This document shows, piece after piece, positions 9,141 through 16,404 of a DNA stretch of 53,827 nt. Numbering within the stretch: the first letter of the stretch is position 1; the number at the start of each line of letters is the position of its first letter. The notes below the pieces were generated by a model. That model had not been told where the DNA came from and did no database searches. It was given only the letters and a program-made list of their open reading frames with translations. Both the position numbers and the translations under genes were made by a program. The stretch is from Saccharopolyspora oryzae (GTDB taxonomy: Bacteria; Actinomycetota; Actinomycetes; Mycobacteriales; Pseudonocardiaceae): contig NZ_JAQGLA010000045.1 in NCBI RefSeq assembly GCF_027853915.1, forward strand, positions 1-53,827. The letters run 5' to 3'.

Positions 9141-9923
9141 TCATGCCGGCATGTACTCGCCGCCGTTGACGTCCAGCGTCGCTCCCGTGATCTCGGAAGC
9201 ATGGCGGGACAGCAGGAACAGCACCGCGCCCGCGCAGTCCGCATCGGTCGGGATCCGGCCGAGCGGGTTGCGCGCCGCGATCTCGTCGTAGACGTCCTGC
9301 TCCGAAATGCCCCGCTGGTCCGCGGCCATCTTCAGGTGGAACCGAACGCCGGGCCCGTCCAGCCAGCCCATGGCCGCCTGGTTGACCCGGATGCCGTGCT
9401 CGCCGAGCTCCAAGGCGAGCGACCGGGTCGCCGCCGTCATCGCCGCTTTGGCGACCGCGTAACCGCCGTCGCCGCGCATCGGCTTGCGGGTGGCCATCGT
9501 GCCGATGTTGACCACCGATCCGCGGCCCGCCGCCTTCATCTGCGGCACCACGGCGCGGGTCACGTTCAGAGCGCCGAACAGGACGACGTCCATGGTGCGG
9601 CGGACGGCGTCCTCCGGGGTGTCGAGCAGGTCGGCGAAGCCGGGGTGGCCGTAAGCCGAGTTGACCAGCCCGGTGATCGTGCCGAACCGGCCGACGGCGG
9701 CCTCCACCAGCCCGGCCACCTCGTCAGGTTCGCGGATGTCGCAGGAGACGCCGAGCGCTTCGCCGCCGAGGTCGGTGATCTTCTGGACCTCCAGGTCGAC
9801 CACTTCCGTCGACCGGGCCGCCAGCACGACTTTCGCGCCTTCGGCCGCGGCGGCCGCCGCCAGCTGGGCGCCCAGTCCCGGGCCGACTCCGGAGACGACC
9901 ACCACTTCACCATCGAGCATCAT
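9141..9923 (-). CDS. Short-chain dehydrogenase/reductase
   Basis: A 260-residue classical SDR. The nucleotide-binding motif is SGVGPGLG near the N-terminus. The active site is YAVAKAAM, giving the YxxxK pair, and the C-terminus ends in the typical ITGATLDVNGG. NAD(P)H-dependent oxidation or reduction of a hydroxy/keto substrate is expected. ATG 9923 follows GAGAGG by 10 bases; ATG 9920 is the next codon. A TAGAACGTGTTCTA palindrome 142 bp upstream resembles the KstR operator of steroid degradation, which would make this a steroid or related acyl-CoA SDR. That is inference. Confidence 0.85.
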   Translation of the reverse strand: MMLDGEVVVVSGVGPGLGAQLAAAAAAEGAKVVLAARSTEVVDLEVQKITDLGGEALGVSCDIREPDEVAGLVEAAVGRFGTITGLVNSAYGHPGFADLLDTPEDAVRRTMDVVLFGALNVTRAVVPQMKAAGRGSVVNIGTMATRKPMRGDGGYAVAKAAMTAATRSLALELGEHGIRVNQAAMGWLDGPGVRFHLKMAADQRGISEQDVYDEIAARNPLGRIPTDADCAGAVLFLLSRHASEITGATLDVNGGEYMPA

Positions 9924-10064
9924 GCGGTTCCGCCTCTCAGTTCCGCCTCTCCGCGATTCACAGTGGTGGTTGCGTTGGGGAGCGATCTTGCGGTTTTGCG
10001 GTTGCTTGTGGCTGGTTTGCGTCACGGTCCCCTGAGGTTGCGGTTGAGTGGGGGTGCCTACCAG

Positions 10065-10078
10065 TAGAACGTGTTCTA
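10065..10078. promoter_or_regulatory. KstR-like palindromic operator
   Basis: TAGAACGTGTTCTA is a perfect palindrome and fits the mycobacterial KstR consensus TnnAACnnGTTnnA at every defined base. It lies 26 bases before a micro-ORF on the plus strand and 142 bases upstream of the SDR on the minus strand, so it could control both. Related TetR regulators bind similar sites, so the regulator is not proven. Confidence 0.6.
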
Positions 10079-10103
10079 GGTTCACGCTACAGGAAGGAGA
10101 GCG

Positions 10104-10181
10104 ATGGTCAAGATTCAGCGAGGGGCCGGTTGCATGATCGGGTTCGCCGCTGAATGCACCGTCGTGGCCCAGGAGCGCTGA
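10104..10181 (+). CDS. Possible 25-residue micro-ORF
   Basis: ATG 10104 is preceded by a very strong ribosome binding site (AGGAAGGAGAG at 10091-10101) and runs 25 codons to TGA. The peptide begins MVKIQRGAGCMIGFA and contains two cysteines; I recognise no family. It starts 26 bases after the KstR-like palindrome. Its stop codon lies inside a strong hairpin. It could be a translated leader, a small regulatory peptide or a chance frame. No RiPP enzymes are nearby. Confidence 0.35.
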   Translation: MVKIQRGAGCMIGFAAECTVVAQER

Positions 10182-10196
10182 GGTGCGTCCTGGGCC
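10166..10196. terminator. Strong hairpin terminator
   Basis: GGCCCAGGA (10166-10174) pairs perfectly with TCCTGGGCC (10188-10196). The stem extends through CGC/GCG past one bulged G to a six-base loop. It separates the micro-ORF from the convergent glucanase gene. Confidence 0.7.
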
Positions 10197-10208
10197 GTGG
10201 GCGTTGGG

Positions 10209-11138
10209 TCAGCGGTTGTAGACGGCGACGTAGTCGACCAGCATCGGGTGGCCCGGTTCGGTGGAGGCGGTCGGGGTGGCGAAACCCGCGTCGCCGTCCG
10301 GGAAGGCGCCGCCCATCGCCACGTTGAGCAGCAGGAAGTAGCCGTCGTGGGAGGTCATGTTCTGCCAGGCGGTCGGGGCGATCTGGTCCTCGCGCACCGA
10401 GTGGAACTGCTGGCCGTCGACGTACCAGCGCAGCTCCTCGACGTCGCCGGTGCGGTCCCACTCGAAGCGGTAGGTGTGGAATCCGGCTTGGCAGGTCTCG
10501 CCGGGGCAGGGGCTGCTGCCGCCGAGGCCCGTGGTCTCGTTGCACGAGCCGCCGGGGCTGACGTCGCAGTGCAGGACGCCGTGCGTCTCGTTCTTGCCGT
10601 TGACGTTCTCCATCACGTCGAACTCGCCGATTCCGGGCCAGTTCCAGTAGTTGTCGCGGTAGGGCGAGCCCAGCGCCCAGAACGCCGGCCAGTAGCCGAG
10701 TGCGGCATCGCCGGTGGTGTTGGGGACCTGGAGGCGCGCTTCGATGCGGACCGCGCCGCCTTCGGCGGCCTTGAAATCGCCCCGCTGCGTCTCGATCCGC
10801 GCCGAGGTCCAGTTCCCCGAGTCGTCGCGCAGCGGGGTGATCTGCAGGTTCCCGTTGCCGTCCTGGGCGATGTTGGCCGGGTCGTCGGTGTAGGTCTGGA
10901 CCTCGCCGGTGCCCCAGTTGTCCGGGCCACCCGGGTAGGAGGTGCCGGTGTCGATGATCCAGTCCGGCGACGGCGGGCTGCCCGCGCCACCGGTGAAGTC
11001 GTCGCCGAAGGTCAGCGTCCAGCCCTCGTCCGGCGGAGGGATGTCGGCGGCCGCGGGCGGCATGGAGACCCAGGCGATGCTCAGGCCCAGGGAGAGGGAA
11101 GCGGCGGCGACGCGGCGTCGCATCCGGCTTGCTGTCAT
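10209..11138 (-). CDS. Secreted glycoside hydrolase family 16 (endo-1,3-beta-glucanase type)
   Basis: A 309-residue exported enzyme. A signal peptide with a twin-arginine-like start (MTASRMRRRVAAASLSLG...PPAAAD) precedes a GH16 jelly roll. The catalytic signature ExDxxE is seen as GIGEFDVMENVNG, with the first and last Glu acting as nucleophile and acid/base. It should hydrolyse laminarin-type beta-1,3-glucans of fungal or algal walls outside the cell. ATG 11138 follows GGAGGA by 5 bases; the longer open frame upstream lacks signal-peptide character. No carbohydrate-binding module is attached. Confidence 0.9.
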   Translation of the reverse strand: MTASRMRRRVAAASLSLGLSIAWVSMPPAAADIPPPDEGWTLTFGDDFTGGAGSPPSPDWIIDTGTSYPGGPDNWGTGEVQTYTDDPANIAQDGNGNLQITPLRDDSGNWTSARIETQRGDFKAAEGGAVRIEARLQVPNTTGDAALGYWPAFWALGSPYRDNYWNWPGIGEFDVMENVNGKNETHGVLHCDVSPGGSCNETTGLGGSSPCPGETCQAGFHTYRFEWDRTGDVEELRWYVDGQQFHSVREDQIAPTAWQNMTSHDGYFLLLNVAMGGAFPDGDAGFATPTASTEPGHPMLVDYVAVYNR

Positions 11139-11435
11139 GGCGGTCCTCCGCAGCTGTGGTCGGTGGTGTTCGCGTGCGCCCGATCGCCCCGGCTCCCCGC
11201 AGCCCGCCCGTTCGGGGCAGCTGCCGACAACCCGGTACAAGATCACCACGGCCGGCCCGGCGGGATCAGTTCAGCGAACCGCGAAATCGCAGGTCGGAGG
11301 CTTGATCTGACCACTGTGGAACGTCGATTGCGCGGTGCTCCCGCAAGTGCCCGCGTGGAGCTGGGAAGTGTGCGAACCTGGTCTGCGAACACATCGGGAT
11401 ACCGCCGAGAAGCGGTGAGTGGATCGGGTGTCAGC

Positions 11436-12719
11436 ATGCAGGTGCGCAGGGTGATCCGTGGCTGGGCGCTCACCGTCGTCGTGGGCGCGTTGGTGCTGGC
11501 GGTGGTCGGGTGCGGCCCGGCCCAGGACGAGGCGGACGTCGACTTCCACGAGTGGAGCTCCGGACCGGACTTCCAGGAGGGAACCGCCGAGGGGACCGCG
11601 GTCGACGGGGACTCCGTCCGGATCGGCGACCCGCACGGCACGGTCCTGCATCCGTCACCCGATGGCGGGGAGCGCGAGTACGACTTCGCGCGGTGGACCT
11701 CGCCGGTGCACCCGCTCGACTTCGGCGCGACCCAGCTGGTGGGTTCGTGGAACGCGTCGACGCCGCCGGGGACCTGGGTGCAGGTGGAGATGCGGGGGCG
11801 CACCGCCAGCGGCGCCGACACCGGCTGGTACGTGCTGGGCCAGTGGGCTTCGGGGGATGCCGACATCAAGCGCACGAGCGTCGGCGGGCAGTCCGACGCC
11901 AACGGGTCCGTCGACGTGGACACCTTCACCGCGAGCCCCGGCGCGGAGCTGTCCGGCTACCAGCTGCGCGTCACCCTCCACCGGGCCACCGGAACCTCCG
12001 CGTCACCATCGGTGTCGCTGCTGGGCGCGATGGCTTCGGCGATCCCCGACAGGTTCGAGGTCCCGGCCTCGGGGTCCGGCGGGGCGTGGGGCGTCGAGCT
12101 CCCGGTGCCGCGCTACTCCCAGAACATCCACAAAGGACACTTCCCGCAGTTCGGCGGTGGCGGCGAGGCGTGGTGCAGCCCGACGTCGGCGGAGATGGTC
12201 GTCGAGTACTGGGGGAAGCGCCCGTCCGAGCAGGACCTCGCCTGGATCGGGCCGAACCACCCGGACCCCGTCGTCGACCACGCCGCCCGGCAGACCTTCG
12301 ACTACGCCTACGACGGGACCGGGAACTGGTCCTTCAACGCCGCTTACGCCGCCTCCTACGGCTTGGAAGCGCGGATCACCCGGCTGCGTTCGCTGGCCGA
12401 TGCCGAGCAGTACATCCGCAGCGGAATCCCGCTGATCACCTCGCAGTCGTTCCGCGCCGACGAGCTCGACGGCGCTGGTTACGGCACCGAAGGCCACCTC
12501 ATGGTCATCGTCGGTTTCACCGAGGACGGCGACGTCATCGCCAACGACCCGGCCTCCTCCGACGACGCCGCGGTGCGCAACGTCTATCCGCGAAAGCAGT
12601 TCGAGAACGTCTGGCTGCGCACCAAGCGCTACGACGCGGATGGCAAGGAGGCCGGCGGCTCCGGCGGCATCGCCTACGTCATCAACCCGGCCGGATTCCC
12701 CGACCGCCCTGCGCTCTGA
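11436..12719 (+). CDS. Lipoprotein with a C39-like cysteine peptidase domain
   Basis: A 427-residue lipoprotein. The signal peptide ends in the lipobox LAVVGC, so Cys is the lipid-modified residue. Residues about 30-220 form a beta-rich domain; residues about 225-420 are a papain-like peptidase_C39_2 domain. The candidate nucleophile is in GEAWCSPTSAEM, the His in EGHLMVIVGF and the third residue in ANDPAS. It may cleave extracellular peptides. ATG 11436 is my choice; GTG 11415 in frame, preceded by GAGAAG, would add seven residues. Confidence 0.8.
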   Translation: MQVRRVIRGWALTVVVGALVLAVVGCGPAQDEADVDFHEWSSGPDFQEGTAEGTAVDGDSVRIGDPHGTVLHPSPDGGEREYDFARWTSPVHPLDFGATQLVGSWNASTPPGTWVQVEMRGRTASGADTGWYVLGQWASGDADIKRTSVGGQSDANGSVDVDTFTASPGAELSGYQLRVTLHRATGTSASPSVSLLGAMASAIPDRFEVPASGSGGAWGVELPVPRYSQNIHKGHFPQFGGGGEAWCSPTSAEMVVEYWGKRPSEQDLAWIGPNHPDPVVDHAARQTFDYAYDGTGNWSFNAAYAASYGLEARITRLRSLADAEQYIRSGIPLITSQSFRADELDGAGYGTEGHLMVIVGFTEDGDVIANDPASSDDAAVRNVYPRKQFENVWLRTKRYDADGKEAGGSGGIAYVINPAGFPDRPAL

Positions 12720-12854
12720 CGCGTCAGCGGAAGTTGCTCCAGCGCAGGGTGCGCACGATCTGGTGCGGTCGTTCGCGGGCTGCGGGTCACGCCGCGCTCC
12801 GCTGGACGATCTCCACCGGGACAGGCTGGAGCATGCCCCGCGCACGGCCGCTGG

Positions 12855-12950
12855 TGGCGGAGGTGGACGGGAATCGAACCCGCCTGGCCGAGGTGCTCGG
12901 CCACGTCGGTTTTGAAGACCGCGGGGGCCACCAGGCGCCCTCACACCTCC
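12855..12950 (-). tRNA. selC: tRNA-Sec (anticodon UCA)
   Basis: The transcript strand begins GGAGGTGTGAGGG at 12950 and ends with the T-arm GCGGGTTCGATTCCCGT, acceptor strand CCACCTCC, discriminator G and an encoded CCA (12855-12857). The anticodon loop CTTCAAA carries UCA at 12913-12915. The long variable arm (GGCCGAGCACCTCGGCC) and total length of 96 with CCA are characteristic of selenocysteine tRNA. Acceptor pairing is perfect for seven pairs, and the eighth (U-C) is mismatched. selA, selB and selD are not in the window. Confidence 0.92.
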
Positions 12951-13015
12951 GGCGCCGAGGATAGGGCGCAGCGCAGCTGATCGCTCCGGTGCAGCGGCGG
13001 TTGCCGGAAAACGGC

Positions 13016-13051
13016 GGGCCCGCCGCGCGGCTGCTGCCACGCGGCGGGCCC
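13016..13051 (-). terminator. Hairpin terminator of the alcohol dehydrogenase gene
   Basis: GGGCCCGCCGCG (13016-13027) pairs perfectly over 12 bp with CGCGGCGGGCCC (13040-13051), with a 12-base loop. It lies 60 bases past the dehydrogenase stop codon and shields the tRNA-Sec gene downstream. Confidence 0.75.
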
Positions 13052-13111
13052 TGCCCCCCGTCAGGTCGGGCGTTTCAGTACCCGGCCCCCCGTCTGGTCC
13101 GCTCGGCTCCC

Positions 13112-14221
13112 TCAGTCGTGAACGATCACGCCTCGGATGTTCTTGCCGTCGCGGAGGTCTTGGTAGCCCTGGTTGACCTGCTCCAGGGTGTACCGGGTCG
13201 TGATCAGCTCGTCGAGCTTGAGCCGGCCGGCGTCGTAGAGGCGCAGCAGCCGGACGATGTCGTACTGCGGGTTCGACGAGCCGAACAGGGTGCCCTTGAT
13301 GGTCTTCTCGTTCAGCGTCAGGTCCGCACCGGAGACGTGCACCGTGAGCTTGGTCGGGTCGGCCAGGCCGGTGATGACCACGGTGCCGCCCTTGCCGATC
13401 GCCGCGGTCGCGCTGGACACCACGGCCTCGTCGACCGTGCCGACCAGGATCAGCGCCGCGTCCGCGCCCTGCCCCCAGGTGAGCTCGGTGACCTTGGCCT
13501 GCGCTTCGTCGGGGTCGGCGAAGGCGTGCGTGGCGCCGAACTCCAGCGCCTTCTGCCGCTTGAACTCCAGCGGATCGACCACGACGACGTACTTCGCCCC
13601 GGCCTGCACCGCGCCCTGCACGGCGTTGATGCCCAGTCCGCCGATGCCGTAGATGATCACGGTGTCACCGGCGCGGACGTTGCCCGAGTTGACCGCGGTG
13701 CCCCATCCGCTGGGCACCCCGCAGCCGACCACGACCGCGGTCTCCAGCGGCAGCCAGTCGTCGACCTTGACCACCGAGTGCTGCGAGATGGTGGCCCGCT
13801 CGGAGAACGTGCCGAGCATGCACATCGCGCCGATGTCCTCGCCGTCGGAGTGGAACCGGAACGACCCGTCGGGCATCGAGCCCGCCAGGATGGTCGCGCC
13901 CATGTCGCAGAGGTTCTGCCGACCGGTCGAGCAGTAGCGGCAGGTGCCGCAGTTGGGGATGAAGCTGCACACCACGTGGTCGCCCGGCTTGACCTTGGTG
14001 ACGCCGGGGCCGACCTCCTCGATGATCCCGGCGCCCTCGTGGCCGCCGATGATGGGGAAGCGCGGTGGCAGGTCCCCGTCGGTGAGGTGCAGGTCGGAGT
14101 GGCACAGCCCGGCTGCGGTGTACTTGATCAGCACCTCGCCCTCGCGCGGGCCGTCCAGGTCGAGTTCGACGATCTCGAAGGGTTTGCCGACGTCCCGGAG
14201 CACTGCCGCCTTCGTCTTCAA
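13112..14221 (-). CDS. NDMA-dependent (mycofactocin-type) zinc alcohol dehydrogenase
   Basis: A 369-residue medium-chain dehydrogenase. The catalytic zinc region is GLCHSDLHLTDG with GGHEGAG. The structural zinc site has four cysteines in CGTCRYCSTGRQNLC. The Rossmann motif is YGIGGLGINAVQG. The sequence throughout resembles actinobacterial N,N-dimethyl-4-nitrosoaniline-dependent alcohol dehydrogenases, whose NAD is tightly bound and reoxidised through mycofactocin. No mycofactocin genes are in the window. The AcoR-like regulator upstream on the same strand is a common neighbour and likely activator. Confidence 0.9.
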   Translation of the reverse strand: MKTKAAVLRDVGKPFEIVELDLDGPREGEVLIKYTAAGLCHSDLHLTDGDLPPRFPIIGGHEGAGIIEEVGPGVTKVKPGDHVVCSFIPNCGTCRYCSTGRQNLCDMGATILAGSMPDGSFRFHSDGEDIGAMCMLGTFSERATISQHSVVKVDDWLPLETAVVVGCGVPSGWGTAVNSGNVRAGDTVIIYGIGGLGINAVQGAVQAGAKYVVVVDPLEFKRQKALEFGATHAFADPDEAQAKVTELTWGQGADAALILVGTVDEAVVSSATAAIGKGGTVVITGLADPTKLTVHVSGADLTLNEKTIKGTLFGSSNPQYDIVRLLRLYDAGRLKLDELITTRYTLEQVNQGYQDLRDGKNIRGVIVHD

Positions 14222-14291
14222 TTCCGGCCTCCGATCACAGCGCGACTGCCTCGGTCATGGTGCAGGTCGATCCCAGTTCACCCCTCGGCAG

Positions 14292-14316
14292 GCCGGTTCG
14301 GAACCGCCGAACCGGC
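14292..14316. promoter_or_regulatory. Inverted repeat upstream of the alcohol dehydrogenase gene
   Basis: GCCGGTTCGG (14292-14301) and CCGAACCGGC (14307-14316) form a perfect 10-bp inverted repeat with a 5-base loop, in the 253-base gap between the regulator gene and the dehydrogenase. It could be a terminator for the regulator gene or an activator site. The sequence alone does not decide. Confidence 0.45.
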
Positions 14317-14474
14317 TGCGGTTCCCGGCCACCGGCACGCCCAGGAGATCCGCACCCCGCCGATCAGCGGAACATCCGGGTGGGCACGCATCCGCACTGG
14401 GACGATCTCGACCGCTCTCACCGGCCCATGATCGCCACCGGATCGGGTGGTCAACTGTTCAACATCTGCACACC

Positions 14475-16118
14475 TCAGCGGGGCAGCCCGAAGGCGCGCA
14501 TCCGGCTGTAGAGGGTGGTGCGGCTGATCCCCAGGCGTTGCGCGGCGTGCACCTTGTTGCCGTCCGTGACCCGCAGCGCTTCGACGATGGCGTCGCGTTC
14601 GGCGCGTTCCCTGCCGGTCAGCCGGGCGGTGCGGCCGGTCGTGCGGTAGGCGGCAGGCAGGTCGCGGATGGTGATGTCGCCGGCCGTGCGGTGTTCGGCG
14701 CTCGCGCGGAGAACTCCCCGCAGCTCCCGCAGGTTCCCCGGCCAGGGCTGGGCGATCAGCGCTTCGAGCGCGCTGGGTGCGATCCGCGCGCCGGGGCGGA
14801 GTTCGGTGAGCATGGTGTGGGCGATCTCGGCGAACTCGTCGTCCCGGTTGCGCAGGGGCGGCAGGTCCACCCGGGTCGGGCAGATGGCGGCGGCGCTGCG
14901 GGCTCCGGCGGGCAGGTCGGCCTGCGGCGCGGAGGTGAGCACCACGCGGGGGTTTTCGGCGAGCCTGCGGGTCAGCCGCGCGCACAACGCATCCGGCAGG
15001 AGCTCGATCCGTTCGACGATCAGCGCGTCCGCCGTCGTCGAATCGAGCCGTTCGGCCCATTGCCGCTCGCCGAGCACGACCAGGTCGGCGGCGTCGACCA
15101 GGTCGGCGCGGTCGCCGACGACGAGCCTCGCGGCACGGGTGCGCCCGGTGCCCGGTTCGCCGGCGATGAGCACCGGTTCGCCGCTGCTGCGGAGCTCCTT
15201 CAGCCGACCGTCCAAGGTGGACTTCCGCGATCCGGCGGGCAGGCCGCGCGGTACCCGGGGGCGGGAGCGGGGCGTCAGTTCGACGAGCACGCCGTCGCGG
15301 GTGCCGCCGACCTTCTGCGCTCGCAGGGTGACCGGGGCGCCGGAGCCCAGCACCAGGTCGCGCGCGAATTCGCCGGAGGTGGGAGCGCCGGAGGTGATGT
15401 CGCGGAGGACCGCGTGATCGGACGGTTCCAGCAGGTCGAGGGCGGCCCGGTTGGTCAGCACGAGCTCGTCGCCGAATGCGACCACGGCCCGGCACCGGCG
15501 CCGCGCGGTGTCCTGGAAAGCTTGCAGCAACCGCTTCTCGGACTGTCGCGCGCCTTCCCATAATCGCTGCTCGATGTCCTCCACCGCGCGTTGCATCAGC
15601 GGCGGGAACAGCGGGTTCGCCTCGGGTCCGACCCCGGTGATGTCCAGAACGCCTTCGATCCGCCGGGTCACGGGGTTGCGGATCGGGTGGCCGTAGCAGC
15701 TGAACGTCTTCAGCGCCTCGACGAAGTGCTCGTGCCCGTGCACGGTGACGCCGCGCATGACCTCGAACGGAGTGCCCAGCGCGTTGGTCCCGGCGTTCTC
15801 CTCGGTGAACTGCGCGCCCGGGACCGCGCTGATCTGGTCCAGGGCCCGTTCGGTGCGCAGATCGGTGAACCTGCGGTCCACGATCCGGCAGGCGCTGTCG
15901 GCCAGCGCGATGCAGAAGGTGGTGCCGGACAACCGGACGGCGAGCTCGTCCAGCACCGGGGCGGAGGCGACCAGGAGTCGGCTGCGGGGGTCGAACTCGG
16001 CGATGTTCAACCGGTCCACCGCCGACTCCGGCCGCAACCCGCTCAGGACGGAGCGCCGCCAGGACGACTCGATCTCAGCGCGCACCGCGCGGCTGAACTG
16101 GGCAGTGCTCGTGTTCAC
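14475..16118 (-). CDS. AcoR-like GAF/AAA/Fis-type transcriptional regulator
   Basis: A 547-residue regulator built like a bacterial enhancer-binding protein. The N-terminal half (about 60-240) is GAF-like and includes NAGTNALGTPFEV and the HFVEALKTFSCYGHPIRNP segment typical of AcoR. A second sensor-like segment follows. The AAA+ core has Walker A GEPGTGRT but no GAFTGA loop, so contact with sigma-54 is not expected, as in most actinobacteria. The Fis-type HTH ends the protein (RLGISRTTLYSRMRAFGL). It most likely activates the adjacent dehydrogenase gene. Start ATG 16118. Confidence 0.85.
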   Translation of the reverse strand: MNTSTAQFSRAVRAEIESSWRRSVLSGLRPESAVDRLNIAEFDPRSRLLVASAPVLDELAVRLSGTTFCIALADSACRIVDRRFTDLRTERALDQISAVPGAQFTEENAGTNALGTPFEVMRGVTVHGHEHFVEALKTFSCYGHPIRNPVTRRIEGVLDITGVGPEANPLFPPLMQRAVEDIEQRLWEGARQSEKRLLQAFQDTARRRCRAVVAFGDELVLTNRAALDLLEPSDHAVLRDITSGAPTSGEFARDLVLGSGAPVTLRAQKVGGTRDGVLVELTPRSRPRVPRGLPAGSRKSTLDGRLKELRSSGEPVLIAGEPGTGRTRAARLVVGDRADLVDAADLVVLGERQWAERLDSTTADALIVERIELLPDALCARLTRRLAENPRVVLTSAPQADLPAGARSAAAICPTRVDLPPLRNRDDEFAEIAHTMLTELRPGARIAPSALEALIAQPWPGNLRELRGVLRASAEHRTAGDITIRDLPAAYRTTGRTARLTGRERAERDAIVEALRVTDGNKVHAAQRLGISRTTLYSRMRAFGLPR

Positions 16119-16173
16119 CGCATCCTCCCGGACCTGCGCGAGGGCGAGCAGCCCGTCGAGCGGCCCACCGGCT

Positions 16174-16189
16174 GTTAACGGAAGTTAAC
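16174..16189. promoter_or_regulatory. Paired GTTAAC palindromes upstream of the AcoR-like gene
   Basis: GTTAAC occurs twice, separated by GGAA (16174-16179 and 16184-16189), forming a symmetric AT-rich element in GC-rich surroundings. It lies 56 bases upstream of the regulator's ATG in the divergent gap before the amidohydrolase. An autoregulatory operator is the simplest reading. Confidence 0.45.
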
Positions 16190-16404
16190 GCAGGATTATG
16201 TGTGACTCCCGCCACCTGGATCAAGCCCTGCGTCCGATCGCGCGACAAACCGTGGCCCCGCTGAGACCTCCCGCATGGGCTCGTTGCCGGACGGCGAATG
16301 CGAAGTCGGTGGTCAGGACGCGATCTGCGCACCCGCCGTGCGCGCGCCCGGGTCGGCGCAGAGGATCGGTGGCAGTCCGTTCCCCGACCGGTATGAGGTG
16401 GCCG

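Noticed and set aside
10197..11435. N-terminal extension of the C39-like lipoprotein
   Set aside because: It would run through the opposing GH16 gene and place a lipoprotein signal peptide internally at residue 414. The true start is near 11436.
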